A DNA stretch of 64,000 nt, from assembly GCF_902859695.1 (NCBI RefSeq), contig NZ_CADIJL010000003.1:310001-374000 (forward strand), read 5' to 3'. This stretch comes from Achromobacter ruhlandii. Its GTDB lineage: Bacteria > Pseudomonadota > Gammaproteobacteria > Burkholderiales > Burkholderiaceae_B. Positions 45,433-54,870 of the stretch are shown here, piece after piece (the first letter of the stretch is position 1; every line of letters starts with the position of its first letter). Both the position numbers and the translations under genes were made by a program. The notes beneath the pieces were generated by a model. That model had not been told where the DNA came from, ran no database searches, and saw only the letters and a list, made by a program, of their open reading frames with translations.

Positions 45433-48400
45433 ATGAACGCCCCACTCGCCAGCCACATCTTGAACGGGGCGACGCCGCCCACAGCACCCGCGCGACTGCG
45501 CGAAATTCCCTACAACTACACGTCGTTCTCCGATCGCGAGATCGTCGGCCGGCTGCTGGGCGATGACGCCTGGAGCCTGTTGACCGACCTGCGCGGCGAA
45601 CGCCGCACCGGGCGCTCCGCCCGCATGCTGTACGAGGTGCTGGGCGACATCTGGGTGGTGCGCCGCAATCCGTACCTGCAGGACGACCTGCTGGACAACC
45701 CCAAGCGTCGCAAGCAGCTGATCGACGCACTGCACCATCGGCTGGGCGAGATCGACCGCCGCCGCGAACCCGGCGCGCCGGCCGAGGCCGGCCACGATCC
45801 GCATCGCGACGAAAAGGTGCTGGGCCTGCTGGGCCGGGCGCGTTCGGCCATCGCCGCCTTCGAGGGCGAGTTCGACCAGACCGCCATGCTGCGCAAGCAG
45901 GCGCAGAAGGTGCTGGGCCGCATCACCGCGCGCGACAACATCAAGTTCGACGGCCTGTCGCGCGTGTCGCACGTGACCGACGCCACCGACTGGCGCGTGG
46001 AATACCCGTTCGTGGTGCTGACGCCGGACTCGGAAGACGAGATCGCCGCGCTGGTCACCGCCTGTATCGAGCTGGGCCTGACCATCGTGCCGCGTGGCGG
46101 CGGCACCGGCTATACCGGCGGCGCGATTCCGCTGACCTGGAAGTCGGCCGTCATCAATACCGAGAAATTCGACAAGCTGGGCAAGGTCGAGTCCTGTATC
46201 CTGCCCGGGCTCACCGAGCCCGTGGCCGTCATCCATGCCGGCGCCGGCGTGGTGACCAAGCGGGTGTCGGAAGCGGCCGAGGCGGCCGGCTTCGTGTTCG
46301 CCGTGGACCCGACCTCGGCCGAGGCCTCGTGCGTGGGCGGCAACATCGCCATGAACGCCGGCGGCAAGAAGGCCGTGCTGTGGGGCACCGCGCTCGACAA
46401 CCTGGCCTGGTGGCGCATGGTCGATCCGGACGGCAACTGGCTCGAAGTGACGCGCCTGGACCACAACATGGGCAAGATCCATGACGTGGAGGTGGCCCGC
46501 TTCGAACTCAAGTGGTTCGACGGCCGTGGCAAGCCGGGCGAGCGCCTGCTCAAGACCGAGACCCTGGAAATCGCCGGCCGCGTGTTCCGCAAGGAAGGCC
46601 TGGGCAAGGACGTCACCGACAAATTCCTGGCCGGCCTGCCGGGCATCCAGAAGGAAGGCTGCGACGGCCTGATCACGTCGGCGCGCTGGGTCCTGCACCG
46701 CATGCCCAAGCATACGCGCACGGTCTGCATGGAATTCTTCGGCCAGGCGCGCGACGCGATTCCGTCGATCGTCGAGGTCAAGGGCTACCTGGACGGCGAG
46801 GGCCGCGCCCGCGGCGCCATCCTGGCCGGCCTGGAGCATCTGGACGAGCGCTATCTGCGCGCGGTCGGCTACGCCACCAAGAGCAAGCGCGGTTCGCTGC
46901 CCAAGATGGTGCTGATCGGCGATATCGTCGGCGACGACGAGGACGCCGTGGCCGCGGCCGCCAGCGAAGTGGTGCGCCTGGCCAACACCCGCCACGGCGA
47001 AGGCTTCGTGGCGGTGAGCGCCGAGGCCCGCAAGAAGTTCTGGCTCGACCGTTCGCGCACCGCCGCGATCGCGCGCCACACCAACGCCTTCAAGATCAAC
47101 GAAGACGTGGTGATCCCGCTGCCGCGCATGGGCGAGTACACCGACCATATCGAGCGCATCAACATCGAGCTGTCGACGCGCAACAAGCTGCGCCTGCTGG
47201 ACGCGCTGGACGACTATCTCTGTACGCCGCTGCCGGTCGGCAAGGCGGAAGACGCCGCCGACGACGAGACCCGCGCCGAGGTGCTGGCCGAGCGCACGCG
47301 CCAGGCCATCGAGCTGCTGGCCGCCGCGCGCCAGCGTTGGCAGTGGCTGCTGGACAATCTGGACCTGCCGTTGGCCGACGCCATGCCGCAGCTGGACGGC
47401 CTGGGCATGTCGCATCTGCACGCCACGCTGACCGAGCGCCTGGCGGCGCAGCCGCAGGCGCGCGTGTTCGATGTGGTGCAGGACCGCACCATTCGCGTGT
47501 CGTGGAAGACCGAGGTGCTGGCCGGCCTGCAGGCCGCGTTCTCGGGCGCGGCGCGCAAGCCGATCCTGGACGAACTGGTGGCGATCCACGGCCGCGTGCT
47601 CAAGAGCCGCGTGTTCGTGGCGTTGCACATGCACGCTGGCGACGGTAACGTCCACACCAATATCCCGGTCAACTCGGACGACTACGGCATGCTGCAGGAG
47701 GCCCACCAGGCCGTCGAGCGCATCATGCAGATCGCGCGCGACCTGGACGGCGTGATCTCGGGCGAGCATGGCATCGGCCTGACCAAGTATGAGTTCCTGA
47801 CGGAAGCCGAGCTGGCGCCGTTCCAGGACTACAAGCGCCGCGTCGACCCCAATGGCCACTTCAACGCCGGCAAGCTGATGCCGGGCGCCGACCTGCGCCA
47901 CGCCTGGACGCCCAGCTTCAACCTGATGGGCCACGAGTCGCTGATCATGCAGCAGAGCGACATCGGCGCCATCTCGGATTCGATCAAGGACTGCCTGCGC
48001 TGCGGCAAGTGCAAGCCGGTGTGCGCCACCCACGTGCCGCGCGCCAACCTGCTGTATTCGCCGCGCAACAAGATCCTGGCGACCTCGCTGCTGGTCGAGG
48101 CCTTCCTGTACGAAGAGCAGACCCGCCGCGGCGTCAGCCTGAAGCACTGGGAAGAATTCGAGGACGTGGCCGACCACTGCACCGTCTGCCACAAGTGCTA
48201 CAACCCCTGTCCGGTCGACATCGACTTCGGCGACGTGTCGATGAACATGCGCGCCGTGCTGCGGCGCATGGGCCGCAAGTCGTTCAATCCGGGCACGGCC
48301 AGCGCCATGTTCTTCCTGAACGCCAAGGATCCGGCCACCATCAATGCCACCCGCAAGGCGATGGTGGGCGTGGGCTACAAGGTGCAGCGCGCCGCGCACG

Positions 48401-49392
48401 ATCTGCTGTCGGGCCTGGTGAAGAAGCAGACCTCGGCGCCGCCGGCGACCGTGGGCAAGCCGCCGCTGCGCGAGCAGGTGGTGCACTTCGTTAACAAGAA
48501 GATGCCGGGCGGGCTGCCCAAGCAGGCCGCGCGCAAGCTGCTCGATATCGAGGACGCGAACTACGTGCCGATCATCCGCGATCCCAAGGCCACCACGGCC
48601 GACACGGAAGCGGTGTTCTACTTCCCGGGCTGCGGGTCGGAGCGCCTGTTCTCGCAGGTCGGCCTGGCCACGCAGGCGATGCTGTGGCATGCCGGCGTGC
48701 AGACCGTCCTGCCGCCGGGCTACCTGTGCTGCGGTTATCCGCAGCGCGGCAACGGCATGACCGACAAGGCCGAGCAGATCATCACCGACAACCGGGTGCT
48801 GTTCCACCGCGTTGCCAACACGCTGAACTACCTGGACATCAAGACCGTGGTGGTCAGCTGCGGCACCTGCTACGACCAACTGGCCGGCTACGAGTTCGAG
48901 AAGATCTTCCCGGGCTGCCGCCTGATCGACATCCACGAATACCTGCTGGAAAAGGGCATCAAGCTGGAAGGCGCCAAGGGCGTGCGCTACATGTATCACG
49001 ATCCCTGCCACACGCCGATGAAGCTGCAGGATCCGATGAAGACCGTGCGTTCTCTGGTGGGCGACGGCGCGGTCAAGAGCGACCGCTGCTGTGGCGAGTC
49101 GGGCACGCTCGCCGTCAGCCGGCCGGACATCTCGACCCAGGTGCGCTTTCGCAAACAGGAAGAGCTGCTCAAGGGCGATGCCGCGCTGCGCAGCGATGGC
49201 TTCACGGGTGACGTCAAGGTGCTGACCTCGTGCCCGTCGTGCCTGCAGGGGCTGTCGCGCTACCAGGGCGACACCGGCATGGATGCCGACTACATCGTGG
49301 TCGAGATGGCGCGCCACATTCTCGGCGAAGGCTGGATGGAAGACTACGTGCGCCGCGCCAACGCGGGCGGCATCGAGCGCGTGCTGGTGTAA
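45433..49392 (+). CDS. Giant FAD/iron-sulfur 2-hydroxyacid dehydrogenase fusion (DUF3683, FAD, 4Fe-4S, CCG)
   Basis: The 1319 aa single chain reads in order as follows. An N-terminal DUF3683-type domain covers about 20-100. A PCMH-type FAD-binding domain (about 185-330) carries [17 protein letters not shown]. An FAD-oxidase C domain follows, with [14 protein letters not shown] (about 731) and [12 protein letters not shown] (about 777). A 2[4Fe-4S] module shows [11 protein letters not shown] (about 854) and [12 protein letters not shown] (about 916). Two CCG heterodisulfide-type domains show [15 protein letters not shown] (about 1098), [14 protein letters not shown] and CCGESGT (about 1219). 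It resembles E. coli YdiJ (D-2-hydroxyglutarate dehydrogenase) and GlcDEF or D-lactate dehydrogenases. It should oxidise a D-2-hydroxyacid and feed the quinone pool. A terminator follows. Confidence 0.88.
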   Translation: MNAPLASHILNGATPPTAPARLREIPYNYTSFSDREIVGRLLGDDAWSLLTDLRGERRTGRSARMLYEVLGDIWVVRRNPYLQDDLLDNPKRRKQLIDALHHRLGEIDRRREPGAPAEAGHDPHRDEKVLGLLGRARSAIAAFEGEFDQTAMLRKQAQKVLGRITARDNIKFDGLSRVSHVTDATDWRVEYPFVVLTPDSEDEIAALVTACIELGLTIVPRGGGTGYTGGAIPLTWKSAVINTEKFDKLGKVESCILPGLTEPVAVIHAGAGVVTKRVSEAAEAAGFVFAVDPTSAEASCVGGNIAMNAGGKKAVLWGTALDNLAWWRMVDPDGNWLEVTRLDHNMGKIHDVEVARFELKWFDGRGKPGERLLKTETLEIAGRVFRKEGLGKDVTDKFLAGLPGIQKEGCDGLITSARWVLHRMPKHTRTVCMEFFGQARDAIPSIVEVKGYLDGEGRARGAILAGLEHLDERYLRAVGYATKSKRGSLPKMVLIGDIVGDDEDAVAAAASEVVRLANTRHGEGFVAVSAEARKKFWLDRSRTAAIARHTNAFKINEDVVIPLPRMGEYTDHIERINIELSTRNKLRLLDALDDYLCTPLPVGKAEDAADDETRAEVLAERTRQAIELLAAARQRWQWLLDNLDLPLADAMPQLDGLGMSHLHATLTERLAAQPQARVFDVVQDRTIRVSWKTEVLAGLQAAFSGAARKPILDELVAIHGRVLKSRVFVALHMHAGDGNVHTNIPVNSDDYGMLQEAHQAVERIMQIARDLDGVISGEHGIGLTKYEFLTEAELAPFQDYKRRVDPNGHFNAGKLMPGADLRHAWTPSFNLMGHESLIMQQSDIGAISDSIKDCLRCGKCKPVCATHVPRANLLYSPRNKILATSLLVEAFLYEEQTRRGVSLKHWEEFEDVADHCTVCHKCYNPCPVDIDFGDVSMNMRAVLRRMGRKSFNPGTASAMFFLNAKDPATINATRKAMVGVGYKVQRAAHDLLSGLVKKQTSAPPATVGKPPLREQVVHFVNKKMPGGLPKQAARKLLDIEDANYVPIIRDPKATTADTEAVFYFPGCGSERLFSQVGLATQAMLWHAGVQTVLPPGYLCCGYPQRGNGMTDKAEQIITDNRVLFHRVANTLNYLDIKTVVVSCGTCYDQLAGYEFEKIFPGCRLIDIHEYLLEKGIKLEGAKGVRYMYHDPCHTPMKLQDPMKTVRSLVGDGAVKSDRCCGESGTLAVSRPDISTQVRFRKQEELLKGDAALRSDGFTGDVKVLTSCPSCLQGLSRYQGDTGMDADYIVVEMARHILGEGWMEDYVRRANAGGIERVLV

Positions 49393-49418
49393 GCGCCGCC
49401 GTTGTGGCGTCAGGACGC

Positions 49419-49450
49419 AACGCCCGGCGGTGACGCCGGGCGTTTTGCTT
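49419..49450 (+). terminator. Intrinsic terminator of the flavin dehydrogenase gene
   Basis: aacgcccggcg (49419-49429) pairs with cgccgggcgtt (49434-49444) over 11 bp, followed by ttgcttt. It is 26 nt past the stop. Confidence 0.9.
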
Positions 49451-49488
49451 TGGGTGGACTGCTGTGGCCTCCCGTAGCAATGGAAAGC

Positions 49489-49517
49489 TTGTGTTGCTAT
49501 TTTATTGCAAATAGCAT
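49489..49517 (+). promoter_or_regulatory. Candidate promoter of the DUF3857 protein gene
   Basis: TTGTGT (49489-49494), a 17 nt spacer and TAGCAT (49512-49517) form a possible promoter in an AT-rich island 37 nt upstream of the start codon. A 7-bp stem gctattt/aaatagc (49496-49502 and 49509-49515) lies within the spacer and -10. Confidence 0.38.
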
Positions 49518-49553
49518 TGCGTCTCAGTTGTAGATTAAGGCGACGCATTTTCC

Positions 49554-51527
49554 ATGCCTGTTTTCCCCCGTGCCCCCATCCTGGCCGCCGTCCTGGCAGC
49601 CACGGCCAGCCTGCCGGCTCATGCCGCGCGCCAACCGATTGCCGAGGCGCCCCTTTCCGGTGAAACCGAATTCCACTGCCACTTCGATCAGGACAACAGC
49701 ACCGAGTGCGTCAGCACTTACCGCTATACCATCCTGACGCTGGCCGGGCGCGACCTGGTCTCGCGCATCGACCGCAGCTACGCCGAGAACGATACGCTCA
49801 AGGTCGAGCGCGCCGAACTGATCCAACCGGGCGAAAAGCCCGTGCCGCTGACCGCCGCGCAGATCGATACCCGCATGGCGCCCAATCCGGACCAGGGGTT
49901 CCTGCGGGAGAAGCAGACCTCGCTGGCCTTTCCCAACCTGCGGGTAGGCAGCACCATCGTCTATACCCTGCGCGAACGCTTCGCCGGCATTCCGTCGGCC
50001 ACGCAGTTCCACTACGTGCTGGACCTGCAACCGCGCGCCGTGCGGCAGGAGCGTTTCCGGGCCGAGTTCAGCGCCGACCGCCCGATGGTGTGGCGGGGCC
50101 GGTCCATGGACGCCTATCGCGTCGAGGCGACGCCCGATGCCAGGCACATCACGGTGGAGCTGAAGGCCACGCCCTACTACTACGCTTACGTCAATGAGTC
50201 GGACCAGGGTTATCTGCGGCAGTCGCCGCGCCTGGAGATCGGCAGTTCCGACGCGCTGCAGGACTATTTCGGCCCGTTCGCCAGGCGCTACAACGAGATC
50301 CTGGCGGCCGCCTTGCCACCGAACGCCGCCGCCGCGGTCGCGGCGCAGCGCGGCCAGCCCGCGCCCAAGGCCGTGGCCGGCCTGATGCGCCATCTGCACG
50401 AACACTATCGCTACCTGGGCGACTGGCGCAGTAGCGAGCGCGGCCAGATCCCGTTCGCGCTGGACGAGATCGAGCGCCGCGGCTATGGCGACTGCAAGGA
50501 TCTGGCGGTGTTGCTGGTGGCCATGTTGCGCGCGGCCGGCATCGACGCCGAACCCGCGCTGGTGACGCGCGGCACCATGGCGCCCGACCTCCTGCTGCCG
50601 GGACTGGCGGCGCCCAACCATGCCATCGTGCGTGCCCAAGTGCAGGGCGCGACCTGGTGGCTGGATCCCACCAACCCGGTGTTCGTGCCGGGTTTCACCA
50701 TGCCCGACATCCAGCAGCGCTGGGCGTTTGTCATGGACGATCAAGGCCATATGCGGCGCGAGGACATCGCGCTGGAAGCGCCGGCGGCGGGCGTCGTGGT
50801 GACACGCAACGAGCAATTCGGCAAAGGCGGGCAAGCACAGGTGCGCGCGTCGGTCGAGGTCGGGCGGATGGTGGCGGCGGAAGTCAGCGTGGGCGACCTG
50901 CAGAACGGCGCCACGGCGATGGACCAGGCGCTATGCCGCAGCTTCGCCGCCGAGAACCGCGATTGCCGGCTGCAACGCGCCGCCAGTGACTTCGTGGTGC
51001 CGGCCGTCTATCGCATCGACGCCACGCTGGTGGACCTGCGGGCGTTGGAACGCGTCGGCGGGCAGTATGTGCACGCGCAGTCGCACCTGGGCGATGATTG
51101 GGAATCCTTCGCCCGCTATCGCCAGACTGGCCAGCTGGCGGATATCTACCTCGGCACGCCGGAGATATCGTCGTACGAGGTGACGCTGGCGGGCGGCCAG
51201 GTCGATGCGCGGGCGCTGCATTGCCAGGTGCGCTCGCCCTGGATCGACGTCGACCTGGATGGCAAGCCTGCCGACTCGGGCTACCAGTATCGCTACCGCA
51301 GCGTCCGCAAGGTCAGCTGGTTCAGCCATGGCGACATCATGTCGGAGGCGTTCGGCCAGGCCATCGAGCAGGGCCGGCAATGCGTGGAGTCCCTGCGCCT
51401 GGCGGTCAGGCTGCCGCGCGAGCGACCGGCCAGCGGGCCGTTGCCGGCAGCGCCAGGAGCACCAAAGAAAAACGCGGCCCCGTGGGGCCGCGTTTTTCAT
51501 GGGCGGGGCGGGCTCATTCGAGCTTGA
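49554..51527 (+). CDS. Secreted DUF3857 / transglutaminase-like protein
   Basis: The 657 aa protein starts with a signal peptide (about 1-24, PAHAA). A DUF3857 beta-sandwich domain (about 50-220) is followed by a transglutaminase-like papain fold. A plausible triad is Cys314 in GYGDCKDLAVLLVAML, His356 in NHAIVRAQV and Asp371 in WWLDPTNP. A C-terminal domain completes it. Such proteins are periplasmic with unknown substrates. The last 18 or so codons read through a bidirectional terminator hairpin (51468-51497), and the stop lies 14 nt inside the convergent Bug gene, so the natural C-terminus may once have been shorter. Confidence 0.82.
   Translation: MPVFPRAPILAAVLAATASLPAHAARQPIAEAPLSGETEFHCHFDQDNSTECVSTYRYTILTLAGRDLVSRIDRSYAENDTLKVERAELIQPGEKPVPLTAAQIDTRMAPNPDQGFLREKQTSLAFPNLRVGSTIVYTLRERFAGIPSATQFHYVLDLQPRAVRQERFRAEFSADRPMVWRGRSMDAYRVEATPDARHITVELKATPYYYAYVNESDQGYLRQSPRLEIGSSDALQDYFGPFARRYNEILAAALPPNAAAAVAAQRGQPAPKAVAGLMRHLHEHYRYLGDWRSSERGQIPFALDEIERRGYGDCKDLAVLLVAMLRAAGIDAEPALVTRGTMAPDLLLPGLAAPNHAIVRAQVQGATWWLDPTNPVFVPGFTMPDIQQRWAFVMDDQGHMRREDIALEAPAAGVVVTRNEQFGKGGQAQVRASVEVGRMVAAEVSVGDLQNGATAMDQALCRSFAAENRDCRLQRAASDFVVPAVYRIDATLVDLRALERVGGQYVHAQSHLGDDWESFARYRQTGQLADIYLGTPEISSYEVTLAGGQVDARALHCQVRSPWIDVDLDGKPADSGYQYRYRSVRKVSWFSHGDIMSEAFGQAIEQGRQCVESLRLAVRLPRERPASGPLPAAPGAPKKNAAPWGRVFHGRGGLIRA
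51468..51497. terminator. Bidirectional intrinsic terminator inside the DUF3857 gene end
   Basis: aaaaacgcggcccc (51468-51481) and ggggccgcgttttt (51484-51497) are perfect reverse complements with a 2 nt loop, having A-run and T-run on the outer sides, so it can terminate on both strands. It lies in the last codons of the plus-strand gene and just past the stop of the minus-strand Bug gene. Confidence 0.9.
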
Positions 51528-52482
51528 TGTTGGCCTTCTTGATCACCTCGGCCCAAGTGGCGCGTTCCTGGTCGGCATAGGCCTTGAAGTCCTGCGCCGA
51601 CATCGGCATCGGGATGACGCCCATGTCCAGCATCTTCTGCGACACGGCCGGCGATTTGAGCGCGGCATCGAGTTCGGCGGACAGCTTCTTGACCACCGGT
51701 TCCGGCAGACCGGCGGGGGCGACCAGGCCCTGCCAGGCGTAGGCGGTGAAGTCGGGCACGCCCTGTTCAGCCATGGTGGGCGCGTCCGGCAGCACGGCAA
51801 CGCGCTCGGGCGTGGCCGCGGCCAGCACGCGCAGCTTGCCGGCCTTGACGTTGGGCAGGCCGGCGGCCAGGTCGATGAACATCACGTCCACCTGTCCGCC
51901 CAGCAGGTCCTGGATGGCGGGCGCCGCGCCCTTGTAGGGCACGTGCAGCAGGTTGGCGCCGGTGCGCTGCTTGAACAATTCCAGCGCCAGGTGATGCGGA
52001 GAACCGGCGCCAGCGGAGGCGGCGGTCAGCTTGCCGGGCTCCTTCTTGGCGGCCTGGATCACGTCGTTGACCGTCTTGTAGGGCGAATTGACGTTCACCG
52101 CCAGCAGCAGCGGGAACTTGGCGATGCCGCCGACGTAGGTGAACTTGGACGGATCGTAGGCCAGCTTGGCGTACAGCGTCGGGTTGTACGCCAGGGTGCC
52201 GGAGTCGGCCGTGCCGATGACGTAGCCGGAGGGGTCGGCCTGCGAGATCGCGGTGGCGCCGATGATGGTGGCCGCGCCGGGGCGGTTCTCGACCACGATG
52301 GTCTGGCCCAGCGGTTTTTCGATGCCGCTGGCCACGGTGCGCGCGACCACGTCGGCGCCGCCGCCGGCCGGGTAGGGCACGATCCAGCGAATGGGTTGGG
52401 TGGGCCAGGATTGGGCCGAGGCCGCGGTGGCGGCCAGCGACAGGGCGGCAAGCGCCAACAGGCGCCGGGCGTGCTTGTGCAT
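51514..52482 (-). CDS. Bug (TctC) family periplasmic solute-binding protein
   Basis: The 322 aa protein has a signal peptide (about 1-23, ASA) and the TctC/Bug fold: PIRWIVPYPAGGGADVVART (about 30-49), QTIVVENRPGAATIIGA (about 60-76) and PYKGAAPAIQDLLGGQVDVM. Bug proteins are extremely expanded in Bordetella and relatives and bind carboxylates, amides or vitamins. No TctAB membrane genes lie beside it, so it is an orphan receptor. It is convergent with, and overlaps by 14 nt, the DUF3857 gene. Confidence 0.92.
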   Translation of the reverse strand: MHKHARRLLALAALSLAATAASAQSWPTQPIRWIVPYPAGGGADVVARTVASGIEKPLGQTIVVENRPGAATIIGATAISQADPSGYVIGTADSGTLAYNPTLYAKLAYDPSKFTYVGGIAKFPLLLAVNVNSPYKTVNDVIQAAKKEPGKLTAASAGAGSPHHLALELFKQRTGANLLHVPYKGAAPAIQDLLGGQVDVMFIDLAAGLPNVKAGKLRVLAAATPERVAVLPDAPTMAEQGVPDFTAYAWQGLVAPAGLPEPVVKKLSAELDAALKSPAVSQKMLDMGVIPMPMSAQDFKAYADQERATWAEVIKKANIKLE

Positions 52483-52567
52483 GGGGAGTCTCCTCGTTTT
52501 TTTGCGAGGGTATTATGCCCCGGGCCGGCGGCAATATGCGTGTGTTTCGAGGCCCCGATTCAGCGGC

Positions 52568-53287
52568 TTATTGCGGATCCGGGTAGCTGCGGGCGCCGAA
52601 GAGGGCGGTGCCGATGCGCACTTCGGTCGAGCCTTCCTCGATCGCCAGTTCGAAGTCGCCGCTCATGCCCATCGACAGCCGCTCCAGCGACACGCCGGCA
52701 ATGTCCGCTTGGCGCAACTGGTCGCGCAGTTCGCGCAGGGCGCGGAAGCAGGCGCGAACTTCCTGCGGTTCGGGCGAGTTCACGGCCATCGTCATCAGGC
52801 CCTGCACGCGCAGCGTGGGGAAGTCCGCCACGATGCGGCGCAGGAAGCCCGCCACCTGGTCTGGCGCCATGCCGTACTTGCTGGGTTCGGTCGAGGTTTT
52901 CACCTGGACCAGCACGTCGAGGGTCCGGCCCTCGTTGAGCAGGCGGCGGTGCAGTGCTTCGGCCAGGTCCAGGCGGTCCAGCGATTGCAGCTCGGCGGCG
53001 TCGCGCGCGGCGTCCTTGGCCTTGTTGGTCTGCAGGTGCCCGATCAGTACCCAGTGCAGGCCCTGGCCGGCCAGGGCGGCGGCCTTCTGGCGCAATTCCT
53101 GGGTTTTGTTCTCGCCGAAGCGGGTCAGGCCCAGCGCCATGGCCTCGCGGATGGCGTCGACCTCGAAGGTCTTGCTGACGGGCAGCAGGGTCACGCTGTC
53201 CGGCGCGCGGCCGGCGCGCTGGCAGGCCTGTGCAATGCGTTGTCGGATCCCGGCCAGGCGGGCGGCCATGGTGTCTACATCGGTCAT
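52568..53287 (-). CDS. yggS: PLP homeostasis protein (YggS/ProSC)
   Basis: YggS binds pyridoxal phosphate and buffers its free pool; no enzymatic activity is established. From ATG 53287 the protein has 239 aa with the PLP-binding Lys39 in LLPVSKTF, a TIM-barrel alanine-racemase-like fold, and IGHLQTNKAKDAA and MGMSGDFELAIEEGSTEVRI motifs. It lies 85 nt upstream of the Bug gene on the same strand and is divergent from the aminotransferase. Confidence 0.95.
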   Translation of the reverse strand: MTDVDTMAARLAGIRQRIAQACQRAGRAPDSVTLLPVSKTFEVDAIREAMALGLTRFGENKTQELRQKAAALAGQGLHWVLIGHLQTNKAKDAARDAAELQSLDRLDLAEALHRRLLNEGRTLDVLVQVKTSTEPSKYGMAPDQVAGFLRRIVADFPTLRVQGLMTMAVNSPEPQEVRACFRALRELRDQLRQADIAGVSLERLSMGMSGDFELAIEEGSTEVRIGTALFGARSYPDPQ

Positions 53288-53501
53288 GCGGTTCTCTTGG
53301 GAACGGAATGTCCCATAGTGTAGGACGCGCGCGCACCGTTTCGCCACACCGGGCCGCGCGCCACGCTATCTTCGTTGACCCTGTCCGAATCGCAGGCTTA
53401 GAATTTCAGGATATTTGTTTAGATTTCAATGTTCTAAACCCGCCGGCGCGGTCCTCGCGGACCGCGCGATTCCCTCCTCCCTTTCGCCGTTTCCCTTCGC
53501 C

Positions 53502-54743
53502 ATGTCCAGCGCCGCGCCCGAGTACGCATTTGCCACGCCCTTCCTGAATCCCCCCGCTTCGCCGATCCGATCGCTCATGCCCTACGCGCTGCGTCCCGGC
53601 ACGATCTCGCTGGCGGGCGGCTACCCCGCGCAGGAGCTGTTCGACGTGGATGGTCTGTCGATCGCCTCGACGCAGGTGCTGGCGCGTCTGGGCGCCTGCC
53701 TGCAGTACTCGAACATCGATGGCCAGGCCAGCCTGCGCCATGAGCTGGCGCGGCTTTCGGCGGCGCGCGGGCTGCAATGCAACGCGGATACGGAACTGGC
53801 CGTCACGGGCGGCTCGCAACAGGCGCTGGCGCTGTTGAGCCGGGTGATGCTGCAACCGGGCGACCACGCCATCATCGAATCGCCCGCCTTCCCCAATTCC
53901 GTGCAGGCGCTGCGCTACACCGGCGCCACCGTGCACACCGTGTCGTCGGGCCCGGATGGCATCGACATCGACGCGCTCGACGAGCTGGCCACCCGCGTCA
54001 AGCCCAAGGTCGTGTGCGTGGTGGCGTCGTTTTCCAACCCCTGCGGCGCCACCCTGTCACGCCAGCGCCGCCTGCGCCTGCTGGAACTGGCGGTCAAGCA
54101 TCGCTTCCTGATCGTCGAAGACGACCCCTACAGCGAACTGCGCTTCGCCGGCGAAGCGGTGCCGCCCATCATGGCGCTGGCCGAAGGCGAGGCGCGCAAC
54201 TGGGCCGTGTACCTGGCCAGCATGTCCAAGACCATGGCGCCGGCCCTGCGCATCGGCTGGCTGGTGGCGCCGGCCGAGATCCGCCGCCGCTGCGTCGGCG
54301 CCAAAGCTGCCGACGACATGGCTTCGTCCGCCTGGATCCAGGAAGTGGTGGCACAGTACCTGGCCAACGGCCGCTACGAAGAACACGTGCCGCGCATCCG
54401 CGCCGCCTACGGCCAGCGCTGCGACGCCATGGCCACGGCCCTGGCGCGCGAGCTGGACGGCCGCATCACCTTCAGCAAGCCCGAAGGCGGCATGTTCTTC
54501 TGGGCCCGCCTGACCGGCGAGGTCGACGCCACCCGCCTGCTGCCCTATGCCATCGAGCACGAAGTGGTCTACGTGCCGGGCAAGGCGTTCTACGCCGACC
54601 CGGCGCAGGCCGACCTGCACGCCATGCGCATGTCGTTCGCCACCATGAACGAAAGCCAGATCGCGCAGGGCATGGAGCGCCTGAGCCGCGCCCTGGACGC
54701 CTGCGAGGCCAACCTGCCGGTGTCTATTTCGCTCGCGGCGTGA
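53502..54743 (+). CDS. Class I PLP-dependent aminotransferase (2-aminoadipate/KAT-type)
   Basis: The 413 aa protein (ATG 53502, MSSAAPEYAFATPFLNPPAS) is a fold type I aminotransferase close to LysN/ARO8-type and to the enzyme half of MocR proteins, but it has no HTH. Motifs include ISLAGGYPAQELF, TGGSQQALALLSRV, ASFSNPCG, EDDPYSELRF and the PLP Lys in SMSKTMAPALRIGW. The substrate could be aromatic, branched or 2-aminoadipate; it cannot be decided here. A polar amino acid binding protein gene starts 127 nt downstream, suggesting a role in amino acid use. Confidence 0.88.
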   Translation: MSSAAPEYAFATPFLNPPASPIRSLMPYALRPGTISLAGGYPAQELFDVDGLSIASTQVLARLGACLQYSNIDGQASLRHELARLSAARGLQCNADTELAVTGGSQQALALLSRVMLQPGDHAIIESPAFPNSVQALRYTGATVHTVSSGPDGIDIDALDELATRVKPKVVCVVASFSNPCGATLSRQRRLRLLELAVKHRFLIVEDDPYSELRFAGEAVPPIMALAEGEARNWAVYLASMSKTMAPALRIGWLVAPAEIRRRCVGAKAADDMASSAWIQEVVAQYLANGRYEEHVPRIRAAYGQRCDAMATALARELDGRITFSKPEGGMFFWARLTGEVDATRLLPYAIEHEVVYVPGKAFYADPAQADLHAMRMSFATMNESQIAQGMERLSRALDACEANLPVSISLAA

Positions 54744-54750
54744 TATACCC

Positions 54751-54769
54751 AAATAAGCGCTTGTTATTT
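54751..54769. promoter_or_regulatory. AT-rich palindrome upstream of the amino acid binding protein gene
   Basis: aaataa (54751-54756) and ttattt (54764-54769) flank gcgcttg, giving a 19 nt imperfect palindrome in a GC-rich setting, 102 nt before the start codon. It could be a repressor site or the AT-rich promoter core. Confidence 0.35.
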
Positions 54770-54870
54770 GGCGCGGGCGCTTCATGCCGATAAGCTTCTC
54801 GCCTCGGCGCGCTTGCGGGCCCCGCTTCAATGGGGCGCTCGCGCGTCCTGGAACCACAGGAAAACAAGTC

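Noticed and set aside
44992-49548. 1518-codon open frame on the minus strand opposite the flavin dehydrogenase
   Set aside because: It is a frame shadow of a high-GC gene: composition is rich in His, Gln, Arg, Val and Gly with no recognisable domain, and it is antisense to a gene with clear cofactor motifs.
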